DNA of 64,000 nt from Idiomarina abyssalis (GTDB lineage Bacteria; Pseudomonadota; Gammaproteobacteria; Enterobacterales; Alteromonadaceae): NCBI RefSeq assembly GCF_900116625.1, contig NZ_FPBE01000001.1:310001-374000 (forward strand), read 5' to 3'. The notes under the pieces are model-generated. The model did not search any database, had not been told where the DNA came from, and worked only from the letters and a program-made list of their open reading frames with translations. Positions 47,830 to 58,463 of this stretch are shown here, one piece after another; positions within the stretch are counted from its first letter, which is position 1; the number at the start of each line of letters is the position of its first letter. The translations under genes were made by a program, and so were the position numbers.

Positions 47830-49110
47830 TTACTTTTTGATTGGTGTAAATTCGCGTTTTGTATAACCGGTATACAATTGACGTGGACGACCAATTTTTT
47901 GGTTCGCTTCGCCCATCATTTCGTGCCAGTGAGAAACCCAGCCAACAGTACGCGACAGCGCAAAGATAACAGTGAACATGTTGGTCGGAATACCAATAGC
48001 TTTCAGCACGATACCTGAGTAGAAATCAACGTTAGGGAACAACTTCTTCTCAATGAAGTAATCGTCTTCCAGAGCGATACGCTCCAGTTCCATTGCAACG
48101 TCCAATAATGGATCGTCACGGTTAAGTTCTTTCAATACTTCGTGGCATGACTCACGCATAACGGTAGCGCGAGGGTCAGTGTTTTTGTAGACACGGTGAC
48201 CAAAGCCCATCAGACGGAACGGATCGTTCTTGTCTTTTGCTTTCTCGATGTATTTTGGAATGTTCTCTACTGAGCCAATTTCAGCCAGCATGCGCAGACA
48301 CGCTTCGTTTGCACCACCGTGTGCAGGTCCCCATAAAGAAGCAACACCAGCCGCAATACAGGCGTAAGGATTTGCACCCGAAGAACCGGCAAGACGAACG
48401 GTTGAAGTTGATGCGTTTTGCTCATGGTCGGCATGCAAAGTAAAGATGCGATCCATTGCACGGGCAACTGCAGGGCTAATTTTGTAATCTTCAGCTGGTA
48501 CAGAGAACATCATGTTTAAGAAGTTTTCTGCGTAGCCTAAGTCGTTACGAGGGTATACGAAAGGTTGGCCAATGCTGAATTTGTAGGCCATTGCCGCAAT
48601 GGTTGGAATCTTAGCAATTAGGCGATAAGCGCTACGTAAACGCTGGTTTTCATCGTGAATGTCTAAATCATCATGATAGAAAGATGATAAAGCACCTGTT
48701 ACTGCGCATAGCATCGCCATTGGGTGTGCGTCACGACGGAAACCATTAAAGAAGTTGTGGATTCCCTGGTGCACCATAGTGTGTTTAGTAATGGTGTCTT
48801 TAAATTCGGTGTACTGTTTTTCGTCCGGCGCTTCGCCGTGTAACAGCATATAGCAAACTTCTAAATAGTCTGCTTTTGTTGCGAGCTCACCAATTGGGTA
48901 GCCGCGGTGCAGTAAAACTCCGTTCTCACCATCGATGTAGGTGATAGCCGACTCGCAAGAGCCTGTAGCCAGGAACCCAGGGTCAAAGGTGAAGTAACCA
49001 TGTTTGCCCAAAGTTCGGACGTCAACTACATCCTTGCCTGCCGCTGGTGAAAGTACCGGCAACTCAATGGATTGGCCGTCAATCTGTAAAGTGGCTTTAC
49101 GATCAGCCAT
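47830..49110 (-). CDS. gltA: Citrate synthase (type II, hexameric form)
   Basis: A 426-residue enzyme condensing oxaloacetate and acetyl-CoA. It has the N-terminal extension of the gammaproteobacterial NADH-regulated type ([20 protein letters not shown]). Catalytic landmarks are [30 protein letters not shown] and [21 protein letters not shown] precedes the ATG. It diverges from sdhCDAB, the order found in most gammaproteobacteria. Confidence 0.97.
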   Translation of the reverse strand: MADRKATLQIDGQSIELPVLSPAAGKDVVDVRTLGKHGYFTFDPGFLATGSCESAITYIDGENGVLLHRGYPIGELATKADYLEVCYMLLHGEAPDEKQYTEFKDTITKHTMVHQGIHNFFNGFRRDAHPMAMLCAVTGALSSFYHDDLDIHDENQRLRSAYRLIAKIPTIAAMAYKFSIGQPFVYPRNDLGYAENFLNMMFSVPAEDYKISPAVARAMDRIFTLHADHEQNASTSTVRLAGSSGANPYACIAAGVASLWGPAHGGANEACLRMLAEIGSVENIPKYIEKAKDKNDPFRLMGFGHRVYKNTDPRATVMRESCHEVLKELNRDDPLLDVAMELERIALEDDYFIEKKLFPNVDFYSGIVLKAIGIPTNMFTVIFALSRTVGWVSHWHEMMGEANQKIGRPRQLYTGYTKREFTPIKK

Positions 49111-49150
49111 AAGGAATTCTCCTCACTGTCTACTTTGAAAAAGTGCGCTA

Positions 49151-49180
49151 ATTTAACTCGATCATGCCCTTAAATGTCAA
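49151..49180 (-). promoter_or_regulatory. Putative sigma-70 promoter of gltA
   Basis: Reading leftward: a perfect -35 TTGACA (49175-49180), an 18-base spacer, then TTAAAT as -10 (49151-49156), about 40 bases before the gltA ATG. A second TATAAT (49204-49209) lies further upstream without a good -35. Confidence 0.5.
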
Positions 49181-49324
49181 TTTTAATCGGGGAACATGAA
49201 CCAATTATAGTCAAACATACGTAATAAACATGACGAAAAGATTACTCAGATTGAACAATTATTGAGTTACGTTAGACTTTAGTAGTAAGCCGTAATAACT
49301 AAGCGCCCAAATCTGAGTTTCTCG

Positions 49325-49353
49325 TTGTAATTAATGGTTTGGCTCGATATACT
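49325..49353 (+). promoter_or_regulatory. Putative sigma-70 promoter of sdhCDAB
   Basis: TTGTAA (49325-49330), a 17-base spacer, then TATACT (49348-49353), about 83 bases before the sdhC GTG. It overlaps an in-frame ATG at 49334, which argues that the gene starts at 49436. The 325-base gap 49111-49435 holds this and the gltA promoter; I see no other gene in it. Confidence 0.55.
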
Positions 49354-49435
49354 TTGCGCCGTATTGGTGGCATGTATCTGTGTCGCGCAAACGAAAATTG
49401 CATTTCTTTTGTGCTTTATTAAAAGGCAATCTATC

Positions 49436-49810
49436 GTGAAAAAAGAAAGACCTGTTAATTTAGACTTATCAACTATCAAGTTTCCTGCCGCTGCCAAAGC
49501 ATCCATACTGCACCGTATTTCGGGTGTTGTTATGCTGTTCTCTCTGGCATTTTTAATTTGGGCTTTTGCCGTGTCACTTAGTGGCCCAGAAGGCTTTGCT
49601 CAAATCGAGAGTATCATGACCAGCTTTATTGCGAAGTTTATTGGCTGGGGTATTTTGACAGCGCTAGGATTTCACTTAATCATCGGTCTGCGTCACTTAG
49701 TGATGGATATGGGCTACTGGGAAGAACTCGATTCGGGAAGAATCAGTGCAAATATTTCAATTGCTCTTTCTGTCATTCTTTCCGTATTAGTAGGAGTTTG
49801 GCTATGGTAA
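49436..49810 (+). CDS. sdhC: Succinate dehydrogenase cytochrome b556 subunit
   Basis: A 124-residue membrane anchor of complex II with three helices and the heme/quinone region. The sequence begins VKKERPVNLDLSTIKFP, matching E. coli SdhC from its fourth residue, and has ASILHRISGV with the quinone-site Ser-Arg and GLRHLVMDMGY with the heme His. The start is GTG 49436; longer frames add a non-homologous stretch that overlaps the likely promoter. The end overlaps sdhD by seven bases. Confidence 0.95.
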   Translation: MKKERPVNLDLSTIKFPAAAKASILHRISGVVMLFSLAFLIWAFAVSLSGPEGFAQIESIMTSFIAKFIGWGILTALGFHLIIGLRHLVMDMGYWEELDSGRISANISIALSVILSVLVGVWLW

Positions 49811-50151
49811 CAGCAGCAGCAACGTTTGGTCGTAGCGGTTCTCATGACTTTATCTTGTTGAGAGCCAGCGCGATCGTTATGGTTCTTTACACACTGTTCA
49901 TGGCTGGCTTTTTCCTTTCTACACCAGACGTGACGTATGAAGTCTGGAGTGGCTTGTTTGCCAGTATCTGGATGAAGGTTTTTACCATGCTAGCACTGTC
50001 CGCTGTGTTGATTCACGGTTGGATTGGCATTTGGCAGGTATCAACAGACTACGTAAAAGCGGCTGGTCTCAGAGCTTTTATCCAATTAGTTTTCAGCGTT
50101 GGTCTTATCGCTGTTTGGCTCACTGGCTTATTCGTACTGTGGGGTGTTTAA
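49804..50151 (+). CDS. sdhD: Succinate dehydrogenase membrane anchor subunit
   Basis: A 115-residue second anchor of complex II, three helices. SGSHDFILLRASAIVMVLY and LIHGWIGIWQVSTDYVK carry the heme His and quinone-site Asp-Tyr. The start is ATG 49804, with AGGAG eight bases upstream, in preference to a TTG two codons earlier. Confidence 0.95.
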   Translation: MVTAAATFGRSGSHDFILLRASAIVMVLYTLFMAGFFLSTPDVTYEVWSGLFASIWMKVFTMLALSAVLIHGWIGIWQVSTDYVKAAGLRAFIQLVFSVGLIAVWLTGLFVLWGV

Positions 50152-51918
50152 GTGAACGTTAAAACTTTAGAATATGATGCAGTGGTGATCGGTGCTGGCG
50201 GTGCTGGTATGCGAGCAGCATTGCAAATTTCCCAAGAGGGGATGAGCTGTGCGTTGATGTCCAAAGTGTTTCCAACGCGCTCTCACACAGTTTCTGCACA
50301 AGGTGGTATTACTGTCGCTTTAGGTAATGCGCACGAAGATGACTGGCAATGGCACATGTTCGATACCGTAAAAGGTTCGGACTACATTGGTGACCAGGAC
50401 GCTATTGAATACATGTGTAAAGCAGGTCCGGAAGCAATTCTTGAACTGGAAAATATGGGCTTGCCATTTTCACGTTTTGAAAACGGAAAAGTTTATCAAC
50501 GTCCGTTCGGTGGCCAGTCAAAAGAATTTGGTGGCGAGCAGGCAGCTCGTACAGCCGCAGCCGCTGACCGTACTGGTCACGCACTTCTGCACTTGCTTTA
50601 CCAGCAAAACGTTAAGAACAAAACGACCGTTTTCTCTGAGTGGTACGCACTAGACTTAGTGAAAAACCAGGACGGCGCAGTAACGGGTGTTACTACGCTG
50701 AATATTGAAACTGGTGAAGTCTATTATGTGAAAGCTAAATCTGTTGTTCTTGCGACCGGCGGTGCTGGTCGAATTTATGCCTCAACAACAAATGCGCACA
50801 TTAACACCGGTGATGGTGTTGGTATGGCGCTACGTGCCGGCGTTCCAGTGCAGGATATGGAAATGTGGCAGTTCCACCCAACTGGTATTGCTGGTTCAGG
50901 CTGTCTGGTAACTGAAGGTTGCCGTGGCGAGGGTGGTTACCTGTTAAATAAAGACGGCGAACGCTTCATGGAGCGTTACGCTCCAAACGCGAAAGACCTT
51001 GCCTCACGTGACGTTGTTGCTCGTTCAATGATGACAGAAATTCGTGAAGGCCGTGGTTGCGAAGGCCCTTGGGGACCTCACCTGAAACTGAAATTGGATC
51101 ACTTGGGTAAAGAGACTCTGGAGAGTCGTCTTCCGGGCGTTTGTGACTTGTCACGTACCTTCGCTCACGTTGACCCGGTAAAAGAACCAATTCCTGTTAT
51201 ACCAACTTGTCACTACATGATGGGCGGTATCCCGACAGACGTTAACGGTCAGGCTCTGACAGTTGACGAAAAGGGCGAAACCAAGCCTGTACCTGGTTTA
51301 TTTGCTTGTGGTGAAATCGCTTGTGTATCTGTTCACGGTGCTAACCGCTTAGGTGGTAACTCATTGCTTGACCTTGTTGTTTTCGGTCGTGCGACTGGCA
51401 TGCACTTAGGTGAAACATTAGCGGCGAATAGCGAAGCACGTGAATCGTCAGCGTCTGACGTTGATGAGGCAATGGCTCGTTTCAACCGTTGGGAAAATAC
51501 GCAGAAAGGCGAAGACCCAGTACAAATTAAGAAAGACCTACAGAACTGTATGCAGATGAACTTCTCGGTATTCCGTGAAGGTGAAGCAATGGCTGATGGT
51601 CTTAAAGAGTTGAAAGAAATTCGTGAGCGCCTTAAGCACGCACGCTTAGACGACACGTCTAAAGAGTTTAATACTCAGCGTGTTGAATGTATGGAACTTG
51701 ATAACTTAATGGAAACTGCTTTCTCTACTGCAGTTGCTGCAAACTTCCGTACAGAAAGCCGTGGAGCTCACAGTCGCGCAGACTATCCAGATCGTGATGA
51801 CGAGAAATGGTTGGTTCACACTGTGTTCCGTCCAGAAACCGAAGACATGGTGACTCGTCAGGTTAATATGGCACCGAAACTGCGCGAAGCTTTCCCTCCG
51901 AAAGCTCGTACGTACTAA
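50152..51918 (+). CDS. sdhA: Succinate dehydrogenase flavoprotein subunit
   Basis: A 588-residue catalytic subunit oxidising succinate to fumarate. The FAD site is [13 protein letters not shown], and [10 protein letters not shown] carries the histidine that binds FAD covalently. [11 protein letters not shown], the active-site Arg region ([10 protein letters not shown]) and [22 protein letters not shown] follow. The GTG start follows the sdhD stop with no gap. The length equals E. coli SdhA. Confidence 0.97.
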   Translation: MNVKTLEYDAVVIGAGGAGMRAALQISQEGMSCALMSKVFPTRSHTVSAQGGITVALGNAHEDDWQWHMFDTVKGSDYIGDQDAIEYMCKAGPEAILELENMGLPFSRFENGKVYQRPFGGQSKEFGGEQAARTAAAADRTGHALLHLLYQQNVKNKTTVFSEWYALDLVKNQDGAVTGVTTLNIETGEVYYVKAKSVVLATGGAGRIYASTTNAHINTGDGVGMALRAGVPVQDMEMWQFHPTGIAGSGCLVTEGCRGEGGYLLNKDGERFMERYAPNAKDLASRDVVARSMMTEIREGRGCEGPWGPHLKLKLDHLGKETLESRLPGVCDLSRTFAHVDPVKEPIPVIPTCHYMMGGIPTDVNGQALTVDEKGETKPVPGLFACGEIACVSVHGANRLGGNSLLDLVVFGRATGMHLGETLAANSEARESSASDVDEAMARFNRWENTQKGEDPVQIKKDLQNCMQMNFSVFREGEAMADGLKELKEIRERLKHARLDDTSKEFNTQRVECMELDNLMETAFSTAVAANFRTESRGAHSRADYPDRDDEKWLVHTVFRPETEDMVTRQVNMAPKLREAFPPKARTY

Positions 51919-51933
51919 TAGAGGGGTTCAACG

Positions 51934-52647
51934 ATGAAAACATTGAATATTTCGATTTATCGTTACAACCCGGATGTTGATGACGCGCCGTACATGAAAG
52001 ATTACACCCTAGAGGTGGAAGAAAATCAGGACATGATGGTGCTGGACTTGCTGATCAAACTGAAAGAGCAAGATCCATCGTTGGCGTTCCGGCGGTCATG
52101 CCGTGAAGGCGTTTGTGGTTCAGATGGTCTGAATATGAACGGCAAAAACGGCTTGGCTTGTATTACTCCAACTTCTGCATTGAAAGGCAGCAAGATTGTG
52201 ATTCGTCCGTTGCCTGGGCTACCGGTTATTCGTGACTTAATTGTTGATATGAGCCAGTTCTATCAACAGTACGAGAAGATTAAACCGTACCTGATCAACG
52301 ATGATAAAACGCCGCCGGCGCGTGAGCGTCTGCAGTCACCAGAAGAGCGTGCTAAACTTGACGGACTGTACGAGTGCATCTTATGTGCATGTTGTTCGTC
52401 ATCATGCCCGTCGTTCTGGTGGAACCCTGACAAGTTCATCGGTCCTGCCGGCCTGTTGCACGCGTATCGTTTCTTAATCGATAGCCGTGACACAGCAACC
52501 GACGAGCGCTTGGATGATTTAGACGACGCATTCAGTGTGTTCCGTTGCCACGGCATTATGAACTGCGTCAATGTTTGTCCAAAAGGGTTAAACCCAACTA
52601 AGGCTATTGGCCACATTAAATCGATGCTGTTGAATCGCGCGGTTTAA
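51934..52647 (+). CDS. sdhB: Succinate dehydrogenase iron-sulfur subunit
   Basis: A 237-residue electron-transfer subunit of complex II. The [2Fe-2S] site is [15 protein letters not shown]; the [4Fe-4S] and [3Fe-4S] sites are [17 protein letters not shown] and [24 protein letters not shown] precedes the ATG. A terminator follows. Confidence 0.97.
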   Translation: MKTLNISIYRYNPDVDDAPYMKDYTLEVEENQDMMVLDLLIKLKEQDPSLAFRRSCREGVCGSDGLNMNGKNGLACITPTSALKGSKIVIRPLPGLPVIRDLIVDMSQFYQQYEKIKPYLINDDKTPPARERLQSPEERAKLDGLYECILCACCSSSCPSFWWNPDKFIGPAGLLHAYRFLIDSRDTATDERLDDLDDAFSVFRCHGIMNCVNVCPKGLNPTKAIGHIKSMLLNRAV

Positions 52648-52686
52648 AAACCAACGGCGCGTCAATTTGAACGGTTTATGTTGTGG

Positions 52687-52720
52687 ATAGCCATCCCACA
52701 AAGGATGGCTATTTTTTTAT
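52687..52720 (+). terminator. Terminator after sdhB
   Basis: Ten-base stem ATAGCCATCC / GGATGGCTAT, six-base loop, then seven T. It would separate sdhCDAB from sucAB at least in part; read-through is possible because sucA begins only 36 bases later and no strong separate promoter is seen. Confidence 0.85.
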
Positions 52721-52755
52721 AAAATCGGTTTACATATTTAGGTGAAGGAAACGCA

Positions 52756-55563
52756 ATGCAAGACGGTGTAATGCGTGAATGGCTAGAAACTTCGCATCTA
52801 GCCGGTGGGAACGTTGCCTACATTGAGCAAATGTTTGAGGCGTATCTGGATGATCCGACGGCAGTCAGTGATGAATGGCGTCAAATGTTCGATGCGTTGC
52901 CGAAAGAGAATCACATTGTTGATACCAAACTCAGCGAAGTGAGAGAGCAGTTCCGAGAAGCAGCAAAGAATAAGCTCAAGCAGTCTCAAACCGGCAGCAC
53001 GACCGCCGCCGATCAGAAGCAAGTGAAGGTTTTACAACTTATCAATGCTTACCGATTCCGCGGTCATCAGCATGCCAATCTTGATCCTCTTGGTTTATGG
53101 AAACAGGAAACCGTTCCAGACCTTTCATTAAACTTCCACGATTTAAGCAAAGACGATTTAGAGCGCGAGTTTAATGTAGGCTCTTTAGCCGTTGGCAAAG
53201 ACACAATGAAGCTGAGTGACATTCACGAAGCTTTAGAAAATATTTATTGTGGCTCTATTGGTGCCGAGTACATGCACATTGTTTCAACCGAAGAAAAACG
53301 CTGGATTCAGCAACGGTTGGAAGGTGTTCTTGGTCAGCCTAAATTTAAAAAAGAGCAACAAACCAAAATCTTAAAAGAGCTTATAGCAGCAGACGGGCTG
53401 GAAAAGTACCTGGGGTCTAAATTCCCTGGCGCTAAACGCTTCTCGTTAGAGGGCGGAGACAGTCTGGTTCCGTTGTTAAAAGAACTTATTTCACGCTCGG
53501 GTGAGCAAGGCGCCAAAGAAGTGGTCATTGGCATGGCTCACCGCGGTCGTCTGAACGTATTAGTGAACGTTCTGGGTAAGAAACCTCAGGACTTATTCGA
53601 CGAGTTTGCCGGTAAGCACGACAGTACTAAAGGCTCAGGTGATGTTAAATATCACATGGGTTTTTCATCTGACTATGCAACACCGGGCGGCGATGTTCAC
53701 TTAGCATTAGCTTTTAACCCATCGCATCTGGAAATTGTTAATCCGGTTGTTATGGGCTCGGTTCGCGCACGTATGGACCGCCTGCAAGATCCAGAAGGCA
53801 AAAAAGTACTGCCAATTACCATCCACGGTGATGCCGCCGTTGCAGGCCAGGGCGTGGTACAAGAAACCTTTAATATGTCGCAAACACGGGCTTATCGTGT
53901 TGGCGGATCAATCCGCATTGTTGTGAATAACCAGGTTGGTTTCACGACCGCAAAACAGGAAGATGCGCGTTCTACTCAATACTGTACTGACATTGCAAAA
54001 ATGGTACAGGCGCCAATTTTCCACGTTAATGCCGATGACCCTGAAGCTGTCGTTTTTGTGACTCAACTGGCGCTGGATTATCGAAACGCCTTCCAGAGAG
54101 ATGTCGTTATCGACTTGGTTTGTTATCGACGTCACGGGCACAATGAAGCTGACGAGCCGAGTGCAACGCAGCCTTTAATGTACGCTAAGGTGAAAAAGCA
54201 ACCGGTTGCTCGTGAGATTTATGGCAAACAACTAATTAAAAACTCGATAGTTGATGAAGACACTGCCAAACAGTGGATGTCTGACTATCGTGACGCATTA
54301 GATAAAGGCGAAGTTGTCGTTGATGAACATCGGCCTATGCGTCAACACTCAGTTGACTGGTCACCGTATATTGGAAATGACTGGGATGTTGAGTATGACT
54401 ACAAAGTCTCGATTAAAAAGCTGAAAGATCTGGGTCAGAAAATTACGACATACCCGGAAGAACATAAGCTGAACTCCCGAGTTGCAAAGGTTTATCAGGA
54501 ACGTCTGAAAATGGCGAAAGGCGAAAAGTCTATGGACTGGGGTTTTGCAGAAACCTTAGCCTATGCCACTCTGGTAAACGACGGTACTCATATTCGTCTG
54601 ACCGGCCAGGACAGTGGGCGTGGTACTTTCTTCCACCGTCATGCCGTGTTGCATAATCAGGAAGACGCATCGACTTATATGCCTCTGAATAATCTGGGAT
54701 CAGAGCAGGGCCAGATTGAAATTTATGATTCAGTGCTGTCAGAAGCCGCCGTTGTTGCCTTTGAATATGGTTATGCCACAGCGGAACCAAAAGCATTGGT
54801 CATGTGGGAAGCTCAGTTCGGAGACTTCGTAAACGGTGCTCAGGTTGTTATTGATCAGTTCCTAAGCTCTGGCGAACAGAAGTGGGGCCGTTTGTGTGGC
54901 CTGACATTATTGCTACCGCACGGTTACGAAGGTCAGGGGCCAGAACACAGTTCGGCGCGCCTTGAGCGTTTCTTGCAGCTTTCAGCTGATCACAACTGGT
55001 CAGTGTGTGTGCCAACGACGCCAGCACAGGTTTTCCATATGATTCGTCGTCAGCACTTACGTCCTGTTCGCAGACCGTTAGTTGTGATGACACCGAAATC
55101 ATTATTACGTCATCCGTTAGCCGTTTCAGAAATGGACGATTTGGCGGATGTCGGGTTCCAGAACGCGATTGCGGAAATTGACGACCTGAATCCGAAAAAG
55201 GTAAAACGCGTGGTATTTTGCTCCGGTAAAGTCTACTACGATTTACTGAAAGAACGTCGCGAACGCGAACAAGAAGATGTTGCCCTTATTCGTATTGAAC
55301 AGCTTTACCCGTTCCCTGCGGAAGAAGTGGCAGAAATTATGAAAGATTATCAGCACGTTAAAGATTTTGTCTGGTGTCAGGAAGAGCCTCAGAACCAAGG
55401 CGCATGGTATAGCAGCCAGCACCACTTCTGGGCCGCAATTCCGAAAGGAGCTCAGTTGTCTTATCGTGGTCGTAGTGCGTCAGCCGCACCAGCGGTCGGA
55501 TACATATCAGAGCACAACAAGCAGCAGCAAAAACTTGTTGACGAAGCGCTAACCATTAAATAG
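52756..55563 (+). CDS. sucA: 2-oxoglutarate dehydrogenase E1 component
   Basis: A 935-residue thiamine-diphosphate enzyme that decarboxylates 2-oxoglutarate. N-terminal binding segment: YIEQMFEAYLDDPTAVSDEW. Core motifs are GMAHRGRLNVLVNVLGK, HGDAAVAGQGVVQE and RRHGHNEADEPSATQP. QDSGRGTFFHRHA and PHGYEGQGPEHSSARLERFLQL follow in the second half. The length matches E. coli SucA (933). AGGTGAAGG precedes the ATG. Confidence 0.97.
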   Translation: MQDGVMREWLETSHLAGGNVAYIEQMFEAYLDDPTAVSDEWRQMFDALPKENHIVDTKLSEVREQFREAAKNKLKQSQTGSTTAADQKQVKVLQLINAYRFRGHQHANLDPLGLWKQETVPDLSLNFHDLSKDDLEREFNVGSLAVGKDTMKLSDIHEALENIYCGSIGAEYMHIVSTEEKRWIQQRLEGVLGQPKFKKEQQTKILKELIAADGLEKYLGSKFPGAKRFSLEGGDSLVPLLKELISRSGEQGAKEVVIGMAHRGRLNVLVNVLGKKPQDLFDEFAGKHDSTKGSGDVKYHMGFSSDYATPGGDVHLALAFNPSHLEIVNPVVMGSVRARMDRLQDPEGKKVLPITIHGDAAVAGQGVVQETFNMSQTRAYRVGGSIRIVVNNQVGFTTAKQEDARSTQYCTDIAKMVQAPIFHVNADDPEAVVFVTQLALDYRNAFQRDVVIDLVCYRRHGHNEADEPSATQPLMYAKVKKQPVAREIYGKQLIKNSIVDEDTAKQWMSDYRDALDKGEVVVDEHRPMRQHSVDWSPYIGNDWDVEYDYKVSIKKLKDLGQKITTYPEEHKLNSRVAKVYQERLKMAKGEKSMDWGFAETLAYATLVNDGTHIRLTGQDSGRGTFFHRHAVLHNQEDASTYMPLNNLGSEQGQIEIYDSVLSEAAVVAFEYGYATAEPKALVMWEAQFGDFVNGAQVVIDQFLSSGEQKWGRLCGLTLLLPHGYEGQGPEHSSARLERFLQLSADHNWSVCVPTTPAQVFHMIRRQHLRPVRRPLVVMTPKSLLRHPLAVSEMDDLADVGFQNAIAEIDDLNPKKVKRVVFCSGKVYYDLLKERREREQEDVALIRIEQLYPFPAEEVAEIMKDYQHVKDFVWCQEEPQNQGAWYSSQHHFWAAIPKGAQLSYRGRSASAAPAVGYISEHNKQQQKLVDEALTIK

Positions 55564-55576
55564 GTGAAGATGAACC

Positions 55577-57160
55577 ATGGCGATTGATATAAAAGTTCCT
55601 CAATTACCCGAGTCTGTTGCAGATGCAACCATTGCAACATGGCACGTAAAACCTGGCGATAAAGTGTCTCGCGACCAGAATCTGGTTGACATCGAAACCG
55701 ACAAGGTAGTGCTTGAAGTTGTTGCGGAAGCGGACGGTGTGCTCGGCGAAATTACGGCTGAAGAAGGCACAACCGTAACTGCTGAAGAAGTTATCGGTAA
55801 AATTGAAGAAGGTGACGGTGGGTCAGCTTCTGAAGATAAATCAGAAGATAAAGATTCAGGCGACAAGAAAGAAAAGTCAGAAAAGAAAGAATCTGATTCT
55901 TCAGACGACAAAGGCTCAGACAAGAAAGGCTCTGGCGAGAAGATGGAAGTTAAAGTTCCTCAATTACCAGAGTCTGTCTCTGATGCGACAATTTCTACCT
56001 GGCACGTTAAAGCTGGTGATGCGGTAAAACGTGACCAGAACCTGGTTGATATTGAAACCGATAAAGTGGTTCTGGAAGTTGTAGCTCCGGCGGACGGCGT
56101 TTTGGCTGAAATTAAGCACGACGAAGGCGACACTGTTGGCGCTGACGATGTCATCGGCATTGTTGAAGCAGGCGGTTCTGCCGGTGGCAGTTCAAGTAAG
56201 TCTGACGATAGTAAATCTGAGTCTTCTTCAGAAAGTAAAGACGAGAGCAAAGACGACGGTGGTGACAATGAAGTAGCTGGTCCTGCGGTTCGTCGTTTGT
56301 TAGGTGAGCACGGTCTTAAGCCAAGTGATGTTAAAGGCACAGGCAAAGGCGGTCGCGTCACTAAAGAAGACGTTGAAAAACACGTGAAAGGTCAGTCTTC
56401 GTCTAAATCATCTGACAGTGGCAGCAAGCAACAGTCTTCACAGCCTGCAGTTTCAGGTGACCGAGACCAGAAGCGCGTACCAATGACACGTCTGCGTAAA
56501 CGTATCGCAGAACGTCTGTTGCAAGCGAAGAACGACACGGCCATGTTGACCACGTTTAACGAAATCAACATGAAGCCTATTATGGACTTGCGTAAGAAAT
56601 ACAAAGACGTGTTTGAAGAAACGCACGGCACGCGTCTTGGCTTTATGGGCTTTTATGTCAAAGCTGTAACAGAAGCATTGAAACGCTTCCCAGACGTGAA
56701 CGCATCCATTGATGGCGACGATATTGTTTACCACAACTTCTTCGACATCAGTATTGCTGTATCGACACCTCGTGGTCTGGTAACGCCAGTTCTGCGTGAT
56801 ACTGACCGCCTAAGCATTGCGGACATGGAAAACGGTATTCGTGACCTGGCCATTAAAGGTCGTGACGGTAAGTTGACTATGGACGAAATGCAGGGTGGCA
56901 ACTTCACCATCACTAATGGTGGCGTATTTGGTTCGCTGTTATCGACACCAATCTTGAACCCACCACAAAGCGCTATTCTGGGTATGCACAAAATCCAGGA
57001 GCGTGCCATGGTGGTGGACGGTAAGATTGAAATCTTACCGATGATGTACTTAGCTCTCTCTTATGACCATCGAATTATTGATGGTAAACAATCGGTAGGT
57101 TTCCTGGTTACCGTGAAAGAGTTATTGGAAGATCCTCAACGTCTTATCCTGGATATCTAA
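55577..57160 (+). CDS. sucB: Dihydrolipoyl succinyltransferase (E2) with two lipoyl domains
   Basis: A 527-residue E2 core of the 2-oxoglutarate dehydrogenase complex. Two near-identical lipoyl domains, at about residues 2-77 and 123-198, each carry the lipoylated lysine in [11 protein letters not shown]. Acidic, Ser/Lys-rich linkers join them. The peripheral-subunit binding domain is at about 233-268 ([18 protein letters not shown]), and the catalytic domain from about 295 ends with the active-site His498 and Asp502 in DHRIIDG. E. coli SucB has one lipoyl domain and 405 residues, so the extra length is the duplicated domain and linker. Confidence 0.96.
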   Translation: MAIDIKVPQLPESVADATIATWHVKPGDKVSRDQNLVDIETDKVVLEVVAEADGVLGEITAEEGTTVTAEEVIGKIEEGDGGSASEDKSEDKDSGDKKEKSEKKESDSSDDKGSDKKGSGEKMEVKVPQLPESVSDATISTWHVKAGDAVKRDQNLVDIETDKVVLEVVAPADGVLAEIKHDEGDTVGADDVIGIVEAGGSAGGSSSKSDDSKSESSSESKDESKDDGGDNEVAGPAVRRLLGEHGLKPSDVKGTGKGGRVTKEDVEKHVKGQSSSKSSDSGSKQQSSQPAVSGDRDQKRVPMTRLRKRIAERLLQAKNDTAMLTTFNEINMKPIMDLRKKYKDVFEETHGTRLGFMGFYVKAVTEALKRFPDVNASIDGDDIVYHNFFDISIAVSTPRGLVTPVLRDTDRLSIADMENGIRDLAIKGRDGKLTMDEMQGGNFTITNGGVFGSLLSTPILNPPQSAILGMHKIQERAMVVDGKIEILPMMYLALSYDHRIIDGKQSVGFLVTVKELLEDPQRLILDI

Positions 57161-57173
57161 AGACGCTGAGAAC

Positions 57174-57265
57174 CAGCCGCAACGCTAATTGAGCTTGCGG
57201 CTGTTAATTATGCGCCGATCACGTTAAAATTCGGCGCGGTATTCGGGTAGGCAGCACTTCGCTGC
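57174..57265. other. Three consecutive stem-loops between sucB and sucC
   Basis: Hairpin 1: CAGCCGCAA / TTGCGGCTG (57174-57203). Hairpin 2: GCGCCGA / TCGGCGC (57212-57237). Hairpin 3: GCAGC / GCTGC (57251-57265). None has a full T run, so they look like attenuating or mRNA-protecting structures more than a complete terminator. Confidence 0.6.
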
Positions 57266-57296
57266 TTAAGTTGTTTCAACGAATCGGAAGAGCATC

Positions 57297-58463
57297 ATGA
57301 ATTTGCATGAGTATCAGGGTAAGCAACTCTTTAAAGAGTTTGGTTTACCAGTATCTGAAGGTTTTGCTTGCGACACTGCTGATGAAGCGGTAGAAGCGGC
57401 AAAACGTATTGGTGGCGACATTTGGGTCGTCAAATGTCAGGTTCACGCTGGTGGCCGCGGTAAAGCGGGCGGCGTGAAATTAGTGAAAAGTTTAGACGAT
57501 GTTCGCGCATTTGCTGAGCAGTGGTTAGGTAAAAACTTAGTAACTTTCCAAACCGACGAAAAAGGTCAGCCGGTTGCTAAGATTTTAGTTGAAAGCTGCA
57601 CTGATATCGCAGACGAGCTTTACTTAGGTGCAGTTGTTGACCGTGCTTCACGCAAAATCGTGTTCATGGCATCGACCGAAGGCGGCGTAGAAATCGAAAC
57701 CGTTGCTGAAGAAACACCGGAAAAAATCCTGAAAGCTGAAATTGACCCAACGGTCGGCGCGCAGCCATACCAGGGTCGTGAATTAGGCTTTAAACTGGGT
57801 CTGACTCCAGACCAGGTTAAGCAATTTACTAAGGTTTTCTTAGGCTTGGCTAAAATGTTCGAACAGTACGACTTAGCCCTGTTAGAAATTAACCCATTGG
57901 TTATCACTGACGAAGGCAACGTTCACTGTCTTGATGCGAAAGTCGGCATCGACAGCAACGCATTGTACCGTCAGCCTAAAATCCGTGAAATGCACGATCC
58001 GTCACAAGACGATGCGCGTGAAGCGGAAGCAGCTAAATGGGAACTGAACTACGTAGCGTTAGACGGCAACATCGGTTGTATGGTTAACGGCGCAGGCTTG
58101 GCGATGGGTACAATGGACATCGTTAAACTGAGCGGCGGCGAGCCAGCTAACTTCCTTGACGTTGGCGGCGGCGCGACAAAAGAGCGTGTTTCTGAAGCGT
58201 TCAAAATTATCCTGTCTGACAGCTCAGTTAAAGCCGTATTTGTTAATATCTTCGGCGGTATCGTACGTTGCGATATGATTGCTGAAGGTATCATCGGTGC
58301 TGTTGAAGAAGTGGGCGTTAAAGTACCAGTGGTTGTTCGTCTTGAAGGTAACAACGCTGAACTGGGTACCCAGAAATTGAACGAAAGTGGCCTGAATATT
58401 ATCGCTGCAGAGAGCTTATCTGATGCTGCCGATAAAGTGGTTGCTGCGGCAGGAGGTCAATAA
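57297..58463 (+). CDS. sucC: Succinyl-CoA synthetase beta subunit
   Basis: A 388-residue ADP-forming subunit with an ATP-grasp fold. It begins [45 protein letters not shown] and the C-terminal [18 protein letters not shown] and [10 protein letters not shown] match the family. The length matches E. coli (388). The stop overlaps sucD by one base. Confidence 0.97.
   Translation: MNLHEYQGKQLFKEFGLPVSEGFACDTADEAVEAAKRIGGDIWVVKCQVHAGGRGKAGGVKLVKSLDDVRAFAEQWLGKNLVTFQTDEKGQPVAKILVESCTDIADELYLGAVVDRASRKIVFMASTEGGVEIETVAEETPEKILKAEIDPTVGAQPYQGRELGFKLGLTPDQVKQFTKVFLGLAKMFEQYDLALLEINPLVITDEGNVHCLDAKVGIDSNALYRQPKIREMHDPSQDDAREAEAAKWELNYVALDGNIGCMVNGAGLAMGTMDIVKLSGGEPANFLDVGGGATKERVSEAFKIILSDSSVKAVFVNIFGGIVRCDMIAEGIIGAVEEVGVKVPVVVRLEGNNAELGTQKLNESGLNIIAAESLSDAADKVVAAAGGQ

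Noticed and set aside
49334-49435. Longer SdhC starting at ATG 49334
   Set aside because: The extra 34 residues have no SdhC similarity and the codons overlap a good promoter; the GTG at 49436 starts where homology begins.
55600-56361. Ser-rich frames antisense to sucB
   Set aside because: They arise from the Glu/Lys/Asp-rich lipoyl linkers read backwards, and occur in the same place in both duplicated domains.
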